A stretch of 55,631 nucleotides of DNA. Source: Candidatus Nitrosopolaris wilkensis (GTDB lineage Archaea > Thermoproteota > Nitrososphaeria > Nitrososphaerales > Nitrososphaeraceae). The stretch's first letter is position 1. Each line of letters opens with the position of its first letter. The translations under genes were made by a program, and so were the position numbers. This document shows, in pieces, positions 9,572-19,987 of the stretch. Below the pieces are notes generated by a model that saw only the letters and a list, made by a program, of their open reading frames with translations, was not told the origin of the DNA and ran no database searches. Where the stretch lies: contig QHBN01000145.1 of the NCBI GenBank assembly GCA_003176995.1, positions 1 to 55,631 of the forward strand, in the 5' to 3' direction.

Positions 9572-9862
9572 TCAAAACTTGGACTTCATTTTTACAGATT
9601 GTCTGCTTATGTTTATCACGTCGATCTCGCCAACACCCTCTGTATTTTTTATGAGCTCTTCTAGTTTATCCATCTGACCTGCTTGGTCTTCCATAAGAAA
9701 ATCTCCGACAATTGCCTCCAAGCCAAATGCAATGGGTTCTTTTGCATGGGCCATCATTTGGATACCATCGGGAATTACAGTCTTTAGGCGCTGAACCACA
9801 TCCTCTAGATCAGAATCAGCTTCTGCCGGGAGGATCCTGATTCTTGCAACAAGACGGGTCAT
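9572..9862 (-). CDS. ef1B: Translation elongation factor aEF-1beta
   Basis: Nucleotide exchange factor that recharges aEF-1alpha with GTP. The protein is 96 residues from the ATG at 9862, beginning MTRLVARIRILPAEAD, with the usual alpha/beta sandwich of about 90 residues (AFGLEAIVGDFLMED, TEGVGEIDVINISRQ). The reading frame stays open 11 codons further upstream to 9895, but that part overlaps the zinc-ribbon gene and is not typical of the family; the ATG at 9862 sits two bases after that gene's stop. The zinc-ribbon/aEF-1beta pairing is a recurrent archaeal arrangement. Confidence 0.93.
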   Translation of the reverse strand: MTRLVARIRILPAEADSDLEDVVQRLKTVIPDGIQMMAHAKEPIAFGLEAIVGDFLMEDQAGQMDKLEELIKNTEGVGEIDVINISRQSVKMKSKF

Positions 9863-9864
9863 TT

Positions 9865-10044
9865 CTACGGACCCTCGAATCCACACCCTACGCATTTATA
9901 ATTTCTGGCAAATTCTCGGCAACTTTCACATCTCCAAATTAGAACATATCCACAATTAGGACAGTAGTATTTGACGCACTCATCGTTAGGCATTATAGGT
10001 CTACTACAAGAAGTACAAACAGGAAGCTGTAACGGCTGGGACAC
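9865..10044 (-). CDS. Small zinc-ribbon protein of the archaeal HVO_2753-like family
   Basis: 59 residues. Four CxxC-type knuckles are visible: CTSC (10-13), CPNC (28-31), CESC (39-42) and CVGC (51-54), enough for two zinc sites, and the protein ends FEGP, the characteristic end of this family of small archaeal two-zinc proteins encoded next to aEF-1beta. They are thought to bind RNA or act around translation; the exact function is not settled. The start is GTG at 10044. A TATA-like box lies 26-32 bases upstream, which points to a leaderless transcript starting at or near the GTG. The stop is two bases before the aEF-1beta ATG. Confidence 0.85.
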   Translation of the reverse strand: MSQPLQLPVCTSCSRPIMPNDECVKYYCPNCGYVLIWRCESCREFARNYKCVGCGFEGP

Positions 10045-10069
10045 GTAACCTCGAAGGTTGATAACCGAA

Positions 10070-10076
10070 TTTATAT
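10070..10076 (-). promoter_or_regulatory. TATA box for the zinc-ribbon/aEF-1beta/cdc48 run
   Basis: On the minus strand the sequence reads ATATAAA, 26-32 bases before the GTG at 10044. That is the expected TATA-to-start distance for archaeal TBP/TFB promoters, so the mRNA would begin at the start codon. It lies inside the end of the reductase gene's 3' flank, so the translation genes have their own promoter. Confidence 0.55.
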
Positions 10077-10081
10077 CTTCC

Positions 10082-11269
10082 TTAGCTTAATAACCGCCTA
10101 ATTTCGTTACCTAGTATTGCTTTCATTATCTTTACTCCATGCCTTGATCCAAATATTTTTGTCAAAGCAGCAGTGTGAAAATCGAATTCCCCTACTCTAG
10201 ATATTTCTTGAAGCTTCGATTCAGAAACACTAAGAAATAATTCGTCTAACGTCCTATTATCAACTCGTTCCAATATTCGTCTTGCGAGAAGCATCTTGTC
10301 AAATTCGCCTCCGAAAATAGCGAGCCAGCTTCTCTGGTAATCCCATAGCTTATCAATGTCGTTTTCATCATATGCATTCGATATCGCCCTACCGGCAAGA
10401 ATTCCTCCCATCCCGCATGTATAAATCCCACCCGCCGTTGTCGGTTTTGTTTGGCCCGCTGCGTCCCCAATAATTATTGTTCGTCGAGCACTAATAAAAT
10501 TCTCAATCGGACCAGAGACCCAAATCGGTGCATATACCTTACGAATAACTGAATACTTTTGCGCTTTACTATCCATATACGATTTCAAGGCAACTGCCGC
10601 ATTGATCCCTTTTCCGGCTACTCCTACTTTTCCAGTACCATCTCCAGTCGGAATAATCCATCCGAAAAAACCCGGATACTTATGATTATCAAATTGAACC
10701 TCGACAGTCTCTCTCTCTATCCACGAAGCATATACTTCATATTGTGCGGATTGAAGTATACCCTCACGTTTGTTCTGAATTATTGATGCCACCCCTCTTG
10801 CATCAATAAAGAATTTACAAGTAAAATCACCTTCAGAGGTTTTTATAGTTTGACTAAAATCTGCCTGATTATGATCTAGAGTCGGTTTATTTTCAGAAAC
10901 AGAACGAACGGAACACCTTGTCCTTATTTCTGCACCCAGTCTTTGTGCTTGAAGAGCTGCCTGTTTATCCAAGAGTCGCCGGTCGAGGGCAATCACTTTT
11001 TGGGCTTCGGTATTAAGAATGAAAGAATGCGAAGGAGAAAAAATTTTTGCCTCTTTGATTCTACTTTCAATCGCATTGGCTGCAGGTACCATACCAAGAT
11101 TCTTTAGGCCGTCGATACTAACTAAGCCGCCGCAATGTTGCGGTGTTCCGATTTCAGGATCTTCTTCAAAGACAGCAACAGATCTACCTCCTGGGGCAGC
11201 AATTTCGCGTGCTGCTAATAGGCCGGATATGCTACCCCCGGCGATTATTACATCAAAATAATCTGACAT
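10082..11269 (-). CDS. Geranylgeranyl reductase family FAD-dependent oxidoreductase
   Basis: 395 residues. An N-terminal FAD-binding Rossmann motif (VIIAGGSISGLLAAREIA), followed by the family's acidic residue and EEDPEIGTPQHCGGLVS, and a second FAD motif GDAAGQTKPTTAGGIY at ~265-280. Archaeal members saturate the geranylgeranyl chains of membrane ether lipids; others act on related isoprenoids such as menaquinone side chains, so the exact substrate is not fixed. No membrane segments, as expected for these peripheral enzymes. It is divergent from pth2 with only 51 bases between starts. Confidence 0.85.
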   Translation of the reverse strand: MSDYFDVIIAGGSISGLLAAREIAAPGGRSVAVFEEDPEIGTPQHCGGLVSIDGLKNLGMVPAANAIESRIKEAKIFSPSHSFILNTEAQKVIALDRRLLDKQAALQAQRLGAEIRTRCSVRSVSENKPTLDHNQADFSQTIKTSEGDFTCKFFIDARGVASIIQNKREGILQSAQYEVYASWIERETVEVQFDNHKYPGFFGWIIPTGDGTGKVGVAGKGINAAVALKSYMDSKAQKYSVIRKVYAPIWVSGPIENFISARRTIIIGDAAGQTKPTTAGGIYTCGMGGILAGRAISNAYDENDIDKLWDYQRSWLAIFGGEFDKMLLARRILERVDNRTLDELFLSVSESKLQEISRVGEFDFHTAALTKIFGSRHGVKIMKAILGNEIRRLLS

Positions 11270-11320
11270 AATAACAGATAGGCAATCTATTTCTTGGTCT
11301 GTTAATTAAGGTATATACCT

Positions 11321-11674
11321 GTGATTTACAAACAGGTAATCGTCGTTAGGAGGGATCTTCGGATGGGTATTGGTAAGACGGCCGCGCAGGTAGCTCATGC
11401 GGCGGTCCTCGGAGCTGAAAGAACCAAGCAGTTTAATCCGGCCTGGTTTCAGAGGTGGTTCGAATCGGGTCAGGCAAAAGTCGTGGTAAAGGTGCAAACT
11501 GTTGAAGAGTTGACTTCATTGCGTAATGTTGCCGAGACTTTGTCTTTGATAGTAGTTCAAGTGGAAGACAGGGGTCTCACACAAATTCCTGCGGGAACCA
11601 CTACGTGTATAGGGATAGGACCAGCACCTACAGAGCTGATAGACAGGGTGACGAGCCGCTTAAAATTGCTTTAG
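11321..11674 (+). CDS. pth2: Peptidyl-tRNA hydrolase, archaeal/eukaryotic type (Pth2)
   Basis: Releases the peptide from stalled peptidyl-tRNA so that the tRNA can be reused. 117 residues, normal for the family. The N-terminal strand YKQVIVVRRDLRMGIGKTAAQVAHA carries the conserved K-x-A-x-Q-x-A-H-A segment, and the C-terminal motifs VEDRGLTQIPAGTTT and GIGPAP are intact. The start is GTG at 11321. TTAATTAAGG at about 11300-11309 could be the TATA region. Confidence 0.95.
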   Translation: MIYKQVIVVRRDLRMGIGKTAAQVAHAAVLGAERTKQFNPAWFQRWFESGQAKVVVKVQTVEELTSLRNVAETLSLIVVQVEDRGLTQIPAGTTTCIGIGPAPTELIDRVTSRLKLL

Positions 11675-11814
11675 CGCTTGACGCAATAAAGTGTGTAACA
11701 AGAATGTTTTTTAGGGTATTGCTGCGTCTAATAACTGAAAGTGTACAAACGTTCTAAACTTAATATATTGACGATTAGGGGTGTTCATCGGAAATATTTA
11801 GATATTGAGCAAAA

Positions 11815-13254
11815 ATGGTTCACGAAAATTGTGGAGTAGTAGGGGCATTCTCGCTGAACGGTTCTAACGTTATACCGTTCGTCATAGATTCTCTCCGTGC
11901 ACTTCAACACAGGGGCCAGGAGTCCTGGGGCCTCGCAGTTCCAAACAGGATGCCGCTAAAAAAACTAGGACTAGTCTCCGCGGCAGCGACAGAGTTTCAG
12001 ACATTAGTTAAGAGGTACAAGTCGCATGCGGCGATTGGGCATGTTCGTTATTCTACTTTTGGGAAGAGCACCCTACAAAATGCTCAACCCTTAAAGGTAA
12101 AAGATTTGTGTGTAGCGCACAATGGCACGATAGCGAATGTAGAGGAACTGTCATCCATGGTAGGTGGATGTACTTTCACTCCGCAAACTATGAGCGATAC
12201 CTTGGTCGCAGCGCAGCGTCTTGTTATGCATACAACTGAAAATGGCAACTTTACTGAGGCTGTCTCTACCTTAAGAGATGAGATGGTTGGCTCGTTCTGC
12301 TTTACCTTTTTGACTGATTCCGGATGTGTGTATGCAGCGCGGGATCCAAAAGGCTTCCGCCCACTTGTTATGGGATATCATAAAGAGACCAATACCTATG
12401 TTGTTGCGTCAGAGTCTTGTGCTTTCTCTGCGATCGGAGCACAACTTAAACGGGACGTCGAGCCTGGTGAAATTATGAAAATGAGCCTATCAGGGATTGA
12501 ATCTGAACAATTTTCTGTAGACATGCCACATTCTCATTGTGCATTTGAATACACATACTTCGCCCATCCTAGCAGCATTATGGAAGGTGTGAATGTATAT
12601 GCAGCAAGGAGAAGGATTGGGAAGTTCCTTGCTAAACAATTCCCTGTTCACGATGCTGATGTTGTTATCCCGGTGCCAGATTCCGCGAGACCAGCGGCAT
12701 TGGGATATGCACTTGAGATAGGCAAACCTTTCGAAGAGGGATTACTCAAAGATAGATACAGTAGAAGAGGTTCAATGCGGAGCTTCATAGAACCTCATCA
12801 AGAAAGTAGGATTGAGATTAATAAGGGTATTATTCCTATTCGCGAGGTGATTGATGGGAAAAACATTGTTGTTGTAGACGATAGCATTGTTAGGGGTAAC
12901 AGCTCGATGTCCATAATTCGTACATTACGCGCAGCTGGTGCTAAACGAATTAGCATGATAATAACATATCCTCCAATTAGCTATCCTTGCTATGCAGGCA
13001 TTGACTTTCCATCGCAAGAAGAACTTTTAGCGTTTAGACATGCAAGTAATGATCTGTCAGGTACCGGGGCAGGAGATAAGATATCAAAAATAATAGGGGC
13101 AGATTACGTAGCATATAACAGTACTACAAACTTAGCAAAGGCCATAGGCATTCCCAAGGAAGAGCTTTGTTTTACCTGCTCAACAGGAGATTATTCTGCT
13201 CTTGGGATAAAACCAATTTTCAAATCAAGAAAACAAATGAAAGGCGAGGATTAG
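11815..13254 (+). CDS. purF: Amidophosphoribosyltransferase
   Basis: First step of purine synthesis: PRPP plus glutamine gives 5-phosphoribosylamine. 479 residues. The N-terminal glutaminase domain begins MVHENCGVVGAF, so the nucleophilic Cys is residue 6 and a five-residue propeptide must be removed. The phosphoribosyltransferase domain has the PRPP loop VVVDDSIVRGNS near residue 360. Cysteines in HCAFEYTYFAHP, YPCYAGID and CFTCSTGDY match the four ligands of the [4Fe-4S] cluster found in the Bacillus-type enzyme. The gene has its own upstream region with a TATA-like AATATATTG about 50 bases before the start. Confidence 0.96.
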   Translation: MVHENCGVVGAFSLNGSNVIPFVIDSLRALQHRGQESWGLAVPNRMPLKKLGLVSAAATEFQTLVKRYKSHAAIGHVRYSTFGKSTLQNAQPLKVKDLCVAHNGTIANVEELSSMVGGCTFTPQTMSDTLVAAQRLVMHTTENGNFTEAVSTLRDEMVGSFCFTFLTDSGCVYAARDPKGFRPLVMGYHKETNTYVVASESCAFSAIGAQLKRDVEPGEIMKMSLSGIESEQFSVDMPHSHCAFEYTYFAHPSSIMEGVNVYAARRRIGKFLAKQFPVHDADVVIPVPDSARPAALGYALEIGKPFEEGLLKDRYSRRGSMRSFIEPHQESRIEINKGIIPIREVIDGKNIVVVDDSIVRGNSSMSIIRTLRAAGAKRISMIITYPPISYPCYAGIDFPSQEELLAFRHASNDLSGTGAGDKISKIIGADYVAYNSTTNLAKAIGIPKEELCFTCSTGDYSALGIKPIFKSRKQMKGED

Positions 13255-13629
13255 TTATCGACGACCTTTAGCGTTTAAGATTTCACTTCAAGACCTCGTA
13301 TACTGATTATTGTAATACCAACCGCCTTCTTCTGTACATGTTTTTTTGATCGACACTGTTCGACTCGGTGTTAGTAGAATAACAGATACAACTAGGCTTC
13401 ATCTATCTAGTTCTTAGCCTGAAAAACACGTGTTATCTACTCATAATGAAGTTAACCATCGCTACCGATCTGTGCGCTAGAATAATAACCGATTTAGGAT
13501 CTAAACCAGTTGTTACGGACTAAGTGTAAGCTGTAGTGTCGACCCATTCTATTTTGTATGAAACATATTAAGACAGATAATCCTTAGAAATCAACACTTA
13601 AAAATAGGATCACTGATTTCTTCGGTTAT
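13255..13629. other. Intergenic stretch without recognisable gene
   Basis: 375 bases, AT-rich, with no tRNA or plausible coding sequence. Its last part holds the promoter of the ribosomal protein pair: ACTTAAAAATAG at about 13600-13611 is placed about 20-30 bases before the L39e ATG. Confidence 0.4.
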
Positions 13630-13788
13630 ATGGCTGCCCGAAAAAAGACGGCCTTGAAAATGAGGCTAATGAAACGTACAATGCAAAACAAAGCGGTCCC
13701 TGCGTGGGTAATAATTAGAACACATCGCCACGTAAGGACTAATCCTAAACGTCGCATGTGGCGCAGAACTGATGTAAACGTCGGGTAG
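13630..13788 (+). CDS. rpl39e: 50S ribosomal protein L39e
   Basis: 52 residues, very basic, starting MAARKKTALKMRLMKR and ending RRMWRRTDVNVG. The conserved N-K-x-V-P-x-W segment (QNKAVPAWVI) and the RRxWRR-like end identify L39e, a small extended protein near the peptide exit tunnel of archaeal and eukaryotic large subunits. The stop is 14 bases before the L31e start, the usual archaeal pairing. Confidence 0.95.
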   Translation: MAARKKTALKMRLMKRTMQNKAVPAWVIIRTHRHVRTNPKRRMWRRTDVNVG

Positions 13789-13802
13789 CCTTTGAGAGGA
13801 GT

Positions 13803-14171
13803 TTGTTAGCGAAATTGTCTTCTGAAGAAAGTGTAACTCGTATCGAAACCGTAAACCTGGGAAAAGCATGGATAACCCCCCGTTATAGAAGGACAGATCG
13901 AGTTATAAACATGATTAGGGAATTTGCAAAAAAAAGTATGAAGAGCGATGAAGTGAAACTTGATCAAGATCTGAATCGGCAGATTTGGAAGAGAGGTAAA
14001 ACAAATCCTCCAAGAAAGGTTCGTCTTAAGCTGGTCAAAGATGAAGACGGGACAGTCGTGGTCTCTCTTTATGATGAGGCGACGAAGAATGAGCTAAATA
14101 AAATAGGACCGGAAGAAAAGAAATCACCTGAATTGACAACGAAAACAGAGGGACCTGAGGCTTCCAAATAA
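13803..14171 (+). CDS. rpl31e: 50S ribosomal protein L31e
   Basis: 122 residues. The L31e core is residues ~10-95 (VTRIETVNLGKAW, RRTDRVINMIREFAKK, DQDLNRQIWKRG, NPPRKVRLKL). A charged tail rich in Glu, Lys and Thr extends ~25 residues beyond the core. It starts at TTG 13803, directly after a strong Shine-Dalgarno-like GAGAGGA (13794-13800), which is only three bases from the start codon. Co-transcribed with rpl39e. Confidence 0.93.
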   Translation: MLAKLSSEESVTRIETVNLGKAWITPRYRRTDRVINMIREFAKKSMKSDEVKLDQDLNRQIWKRGKTNPPRKVRLKLVKDEDGTVVVSLYDEATKNELNKIGPEEKKSPELTTKTEGPEASK

Positions 14172-14295
14172 AATAGAATACTCTGAATCACTCCCTCTCA
14201 ATAATCAACTTATTATTCGCGCAAGCTATTGGATCCTGCGGTCAAATCACACACTAAAAAACCAATCGTGATTTCTCTTGGATCGAAATTATTTC

Positions 14296-15258
14296 TTACT
14301 CGAGATTCGTAATTGCCATTTCTATATCAGGCGAGCAATCCATATCATCCCAGTCTAAAACATTTCTATTCGGGATGATTCGGGAAAGAGGATCGTAAGC
14401 GTCAAATCTTGTTGTTTCGTCAAAGGATGCTAGAAGATGAACCGTCGTTTTGTCGGAGTTTGATTCTGCAATTGCAACTCCTGCATTTCCGTCATCCTTA
14501 AAGATTTCTTGTAACGTATTAAAAAGCGAATTTAAAAGGCCGAGAGGAACGTTCTTCCCACCCATGACATATAACATGGCACTCTTGACAGAGCCGGCAT
14601 ATGCGTTCTGGTATAGCATAGCAACAGAATCCTTGGCAGAAAATTCTGCTCCGCCAATATTATTGCTGGTACATAGTAAACTCAAGTCGCTATAGGTGTA
14701 AGTGCCGCTGCAAATTAGACCAATAGTCTGAGAAAGAGCTCTATTTGTGATTTGATAACATTCTTCGGCTGATAATTCTGGATTATTTTCTAGAAAAGCC
14801 TCGTTGTCAATTACTACAGTCGCGTCAGAGGCTTCTCGTACTCTTTTAAGAGAGATCGCTGCTTGAAAGACGCGATCTTTTTCAAACTTGAAAGGCATTA
14901 TGACGAATGACACTACAGTTTTTGAATTAGACTCTTCTTTTGCCAACCTACAAACGACCGGAGCAATCGCACTACCCCCCCTTCCAGCCAAGTTTGCTAC
15001 CACGACCACTGTGTTAAAACCACGTAACACCGATCTTATTCTAACTGCTGAATCTTGAGCATAGAACCTTAACTTATAACTAGACGGATTTACCCAGGAT
15101 TTTGGGTTAATCAGAATAGAGCTAAAACTCCCGACTAGGTCCTTTGTGTCATTACTTATCAAAACACATTCAGAATTGATTGCTTTGCAGGCCTCTCTGG
15201 CTATCCTGCTTCCTGCGCCGCCAATACCTATTACTAGAATAGGTTTTTCAATGGCCAA
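14296..15258 (-). CDS. Divergent FtsZ/tubulin-superfamily protein with degenerate GTPase motifs
   Basis: 320 residues. The N-terminus (PILVIGIGGAGSRIA, residues ~7-20) is the first glycine loop of FtsZ, and the overall order of strands and loops follows FtsZ. The tubulin signature GGGTG(S/T)G is replaced by AGRGGSA at ~91-97, followed by the still recognisable IAPVVCRLAKE (FtsZ has APVIA). The T7 catalytic-loop region reads TYTYSDLSLL rather than the usual N-x-D-x-x-D. It should therefore not hydrolyse GTP in the usual way. Thaumarchaea are known to have divergent FtsZ while dividing with Cdv/ESCRT proteins, so this is unlikely to be the main division GTPase. Its role is unknown. Confidence 0.75.
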   Translation of the reverse strand: MAIEKPILVIGIGGAGSRIAREACKAINSECVLISNDTKDLVGSFSSILINPKSWVNPSSYKLRFYAQDSAVRIRSVLRGFNTVVVVANLAGRGGSAIAPVVCRLAKEESNSKTVVSFVIMPFKFEKDRVFQAAISLKRVREASDATVVIDNEAFLENNPELSAEECYQITNRALSQTIGLICSGTYTYSDLSLLCTSNNIGGAEFSAKDSVAMLYQNAYAGSVKSAMLYVMGGKNVPLGLLNSLFNTLQEIFKDDGNAGVAIAESNSDKTTVHLLASFDETTRFDAYDPLSRIIPNRNVLDWDDMDCSPDIEMAITNLE

Positions 15259-15370
15259 GTTATCTTCCAGAACCCTTCCCCTTCATCCGGATAGCACAGA
15301 TATTAGTTAAGAGTTTTGGTGGTCTACATAATAACAACTATTTGAGCTATTGGCCTCTATTATTATCTAA

Positions 15371-16645
15371 TCAACCTATCAACATATGGCTAGAAAACTC
15401 TTGGATTTTTACACTTATTCTGTCGCCTAGTTGAATCTGACAGCCTGGTGAGCGGGGAACATGTATAGGCTTGTATGCATAGTTTCTCCCCCGTAGCCAC
15501 CTAATATCTGATTGATCAACAATTATTTCACCTTCCCACCCTTTCCATAATGCGTTACGTTTCAGAGCGATATTGTTAATCAGCAAATGCATCTGCTTAC
15601 TTCTGACTTTTATAATCTGGGAACTTAGCTTCTTAAACTTTGCAGCCGCAGTTCCTGGTCTCGCACTGTATTTAGAGATATTGACGACGTCGGGCTCGGT
15701 GGCTTTTATTATCTCAAGAGTTCTCTCGAAATCTTCCATAGTCTCAGAGGGGAAACCAACAATCACGTCAGTAGCGATGGTCACCTCCGGAATTCTGCTC
15801 CTAAATGTTTTGACTGCGTCAACGAATATGTTCGCGGTGTGACCTCTTTTCATTTTCCTAAGAATAGCGTTGCTACCGCTTTGGACTGGAATATGTAAAA
15901 ACTTGAAGATTCTGTCGCTTTCTACGAAGAGCTCTGCCAACCTCTCAGTCATGTTCGTAAGAAACATCGGATTCATCATCCCGATTCGAATTTTGTAGTC
16001 CCCCTTTATGCTAATACACGATTCAAGGAGCTCAATCAGATTTGATCCGATATCTCTTCCATAACAGCCGTTGTCGGTTGAAGTAAGCCAAATCTCTTTG
16101 CAACCGTCATTGACATCGTGTCGAAATTGCCGCAGTATGTCTCCTATGCGATAACTTCTTAATTGCCCTTTTGCGAGTTTCGTCTGGCAGAATGTACATC
16201 CACTCATGCATCCACTGGCTATTTCTATTATGCTGGTCACAGGATTAACTCGTACTCTAGGCAGGTTAACTTTGTTAGACACAGAATCCTCAAGAGCTAC
16301 TGCTCGTCGTCCAGAAATTGTGGATTTTACAACATCTATTGTGCGATTGATAGCGTGTGGTCCAAGCAGGGAAGCTGTAGGATACCTAGTTTCTAGAAGT
16401 TTCTTGTTTGCCTTGGGAAGGCAACCGGCTATTATCAAAGGTTTTCCTGTTTTCATTAATTGGTCTACTCTATGAAGCATCTTGTGTTCGGTTACGTCCT
16501 TTACAGAACATGTTACGATAATACTCAGAAAACTGTCCCTTTCGTTATTCCCTACCTGATAACCACTCTCCTTCAAGAGCCCGGTTATCATTTCGGAATC
16601 TCCGATGCTCGCTGTGCAGCCGTATGCTTCTACCCATATTTTCAT
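15371..16645 (-). CDS. Radical SAM tRNA methylthiotransferase, archaeal MtaB/CDKAL1 type
   Basis: Adds a methylthio group to t6A at position 37 of tRNAs reading ANN codons. The ATG at 16645 gives MKIWVEAYGCTASIGDSEM, the usual start of this family; the frame is open 42 codons upstream (16771) but that part is unlike the family. Three N-terminal cluster cysteines (YGC, VTC, AGC), the radical-SAM motif CMSGCTFC (C-x3-C-x2-C) and a C-terminal TRAM-like RNA-binding domain (from about LWKGWEGEIIVD on) are all present. Length from M43 is 424 residues, normal. A neighbouring transcript relation is not evident: 112 bases separate it from the FtsZ-like gene. Confidence 0.9.
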   Translation of the reverse strand: MKIWVEAYGCTASIGDSEMITGLLKESGYQVGNNERDSFLSIIVTCSVKDVTEHKMLHRVDQLMKTGKPLIIAGCLPKANKKLLETRYPTASLLGPHAINRTIDVVKSTISGRRAVALEDSVSNKVNLPRVRVNPVTSIIEIASGCMSGCTFCQTKLAKGQLRSYRIGDILRQFRHDVNDGCKEIWLTSTDNGCYGRDIGSNLIELLESCISIKGDYKIRIGMMNPMFLTNMTERLAELFVESDRIFKFLHIPVQSGSNAILRKMKRGHTANIFVDAVKTFRSRIPEVTIATDVIVGFPSETMEDFERTLEIIKATEPDVVNISKYSARPGTAAAKFKKLSSQIIKVRSKQMHLLINNIALKRNALWKGWEGEIIVDQSDIRWLRGRNYAYKPIHVPRSPGCQIQLGDRISVKIQEFSSHMLIG

Positions 16646-16851
16646 ATTCTTAGATCGATCACCCAACGTGTCTGACAAAGCTCGCCAGTTAGCGTCACGA
16701 GTAGTCGTGTTCGGGCGTTTGATCAAAGAAGGTATCTTTTCAATTAGACTTGGTTGTAAGGAACGAAACAATTCTATTGCTGTAGTCGAATAATATAATG
16801 TCTAGTATAAATCGTGTGGCGTTTTTGACGTCATCCGTTGTTCCAATCGGT

Positions 16852-18207
16852 TTAGGAGTCTTTCTCCGAAGATAGTATCCCAGAGTTCACCAATAATCGT
16901 GTAGCCTCGAGTAGATGAGTAATATCGCCCTCGGTGTGCACTGAGGATATTGCTCCCATTTTTAACGGCAGAAAAAAAATTTGATGCAACGTTATTAATC
17001 CCAGGTGGTACCTGTGGAGTAGTCCCAGATCAGACATGGCCACATCTGCGGCGTTACTTATACTTCTAACCTTGTTATTTAGAAAGTGAGTCAAAAATAG
17101 TGACCCTTCCCCGGTAACTTGAACGTCGATTTTGGCCTCTTTAAATATCTTAGCCAAACCAGCCCTAGCTTTTGCGCCAAGATCATTTATCTTCTGATAG
17201 ATCTCGTCCATATTTTTATTAAGATAATTGATGGTTGCCAATCCTGCTGCCATTGACATAGGATTACAAGAATATGTTCCTCCACCTATATTGCATCTAG
17301 CCTGATTCTCTTTGATTAAGACAGGGTCTGCTAGTGACATTACCTCCTTCTTCCCGCAAACAATTCCTATTGGCATTCCCCCGCCTACAATTTTGCCCAG
17401 TGTAAAAAGATCGGGTTTGAGATTGTATTTCTGTGAAGCTCCTCCAATGGATAATCTGAATCCGGTGACAATCTCATCCAGTATTAGAAGGATATCGTTT
17501 TTCTGTGCGAATTCTTGCAAACCCTTTATGTAACCAAGATCGGGCGTAATGCAACCTGCCCCTCCAAGTATGGGTTCCAGAATGATGCCTGCTAAATCGT
17601 CGATAGCGGATTCAAGAATCTTTATAGAAGAGTCGAGGTCGTTGAAAGGTAATGATTCGACAAATTGTTCCTCTTCCGCAACAAGACCCGCTCCCTCCTG
17701 TTTATTGAACGGATAGTTTACCGACTGCATAAGTGTAGTATTGAATCCATGCCAGCCGCCAATTATCTTTGCGATGACACGCTTATTGCTCTTTGCTCTT
17801 GCGAGACGCACAGCGTACATCGTTGCCTCAGAACCTGTGCTTGAAAAACGCAGATTCTCTGCACCGGGCATGAGTTTCTGAATTAACTCCCCTAACTCCA
17901 GGGAGATATGGTTTGCGGTCCCGTACAAAGTACCATTTCTAAGCTGTTGCGACAGTGCATTTACAACTGTACGAGGAGAGTGGCCTAGGATTAGCGACCA
18001 ATGTCCCATCCAATAGTCGGTGTATTCGTTGTCATCTACATCGCAGAGATTTTTGCCCTTAGCCCATTTTGAAAAGAATGGATACGGTTTGAAAAAGCGA
18101 ATGTTGTGGTTGATTCCACCTGCGAACACTTTGGTGGCTTTATGAAAGAGCCTTTTGGAGGTCTGAGTTTTATCTTCATAGGAAGCGCCAAGTTCGGAAT
18201 TTAACAT
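16852..18207 (-). CDS. Class III aminotransferase, glutamate-1-semialdehyde aminomutase-like
   Basis: 451 residues, PLP-dependent. The PLP lysine is in FTLGKIVGGGMPIG, with the upstream Asp in LLILDEIVTGFR and the phosphate-binding STGSEATMYAVRLAR, so catalysis by the fold is intact. The closest functional match I can see is HemL, which makes 5-aminolevulinate. However, the HemL hallmark GGVNSPVRAF is here GGINHNIRFF, and the protein is about 20 residues longer than usual HemL. It may be a paralogue with another substrate; no other heme or tetrapyrrole synthesis gene is next to it. It is divergent from the rRNA operon. Confidence 0.75.
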   Translation of the reverse strand: MLNSELGASYEDKTQTSKRLFHKATKVFAGGINHNIRFFKPYPFFSKWAKGKNLCDVDDNEYTDYWMGHWSLILGHSPRTVVNALSQQLRNGTLYGTANHISLELGELIQKLMPGAENLRFSSTGSEATMYAVRLARAKSNKRVIAKIIGGWHGFNTTLMQSVNYPFNKQEGAGLVAEEEQFVESLPFNDLDSSIKILESAIDDLAGIILEPILGGAGCITPDLGYIKGLQEFAQKNDILLILDEIVTGFRLSIGGASQKYNLKPDLFTLGKIVGGGMPIGIVCGKKEVMSLADPVLIKENQARCNIGGGTYSCNPMSMAAGLATINYLNKNMDEIYQKINDLGAKARAGLAKIFKEAKIDVQVTGEGSLFLTHFLNNKVRSISNAADVAMSDLGLLHRYHLGLITLHQIFFLPLKMGAISSVHTEGDITHLLEATRLLVNSGILSSEKDS

Positions 18208-18498
18208 AACTAAAAATGGAGGTTAAAATGAGCTATTATATTTTTGTGTGAGATTGAATGACAAATAGTCCGAGACAAGATTTATATTCTAATTTGTTGT
18301 CATAAATCTAGAACGTAACATTAAAGGCGGCGTCGGTGATGATCTTTGGTCATGGTGCCATTCTATGATTTACCGACCTCCAGTTGCGCTCACAATATGG
18401 GGATTCAATTGTATAAAAATTGTATCCGACATTGGTCACATGACCCGCACAATACTAAAAGTTGTCCGGCCGTACTCTTTAAGTTAACAAACATAATG
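18208..18498 (+). promoter_or_regulatory. Upstream region of the rRNA operon
   Basis: 290 bases without a gene. An AT-rich stretch at 18278-18309 contains TTTATATT and the 8-base inverted repeat AGATTTAT/ATAAATCT (18278-18285 and 18302-18309), plus nested GACAA/TTGTC. This is the likeliest place for the rRNA promoter, possibly shared with the divergent aminotransferase. Transcription start and regulator are not visible. Confidence 0.35.
18459..18471 (+). other. 16S rRNA processing stem, 5' strand
   Basis: AAGTTGTCCGGCC pairs with GGCCGGCAACTT at 19976-19987 on the other side of 16S: 12 base pairs with one bulged T. A long stem that loops out 16S is the standard precursor structure. I could not place the two bulges of a canonical bulge-helix-bulge in this stem. 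Confidence 0.65.
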
Positions 18499-19968
<1,470 letters not shown>

Positions 19969-19975
19969 CGATTAA

Positions 19976-19987
19976 GGCCGGCAACTT
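19976..19987 (+). other. 16S rRNA processing stem, 3' strand
   Basis: GGCCGGCAACTT, complementary to 18459-18471 apart from one bulged base. It begins eight bases after the 16S 3' end. Confidence 0.65.
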
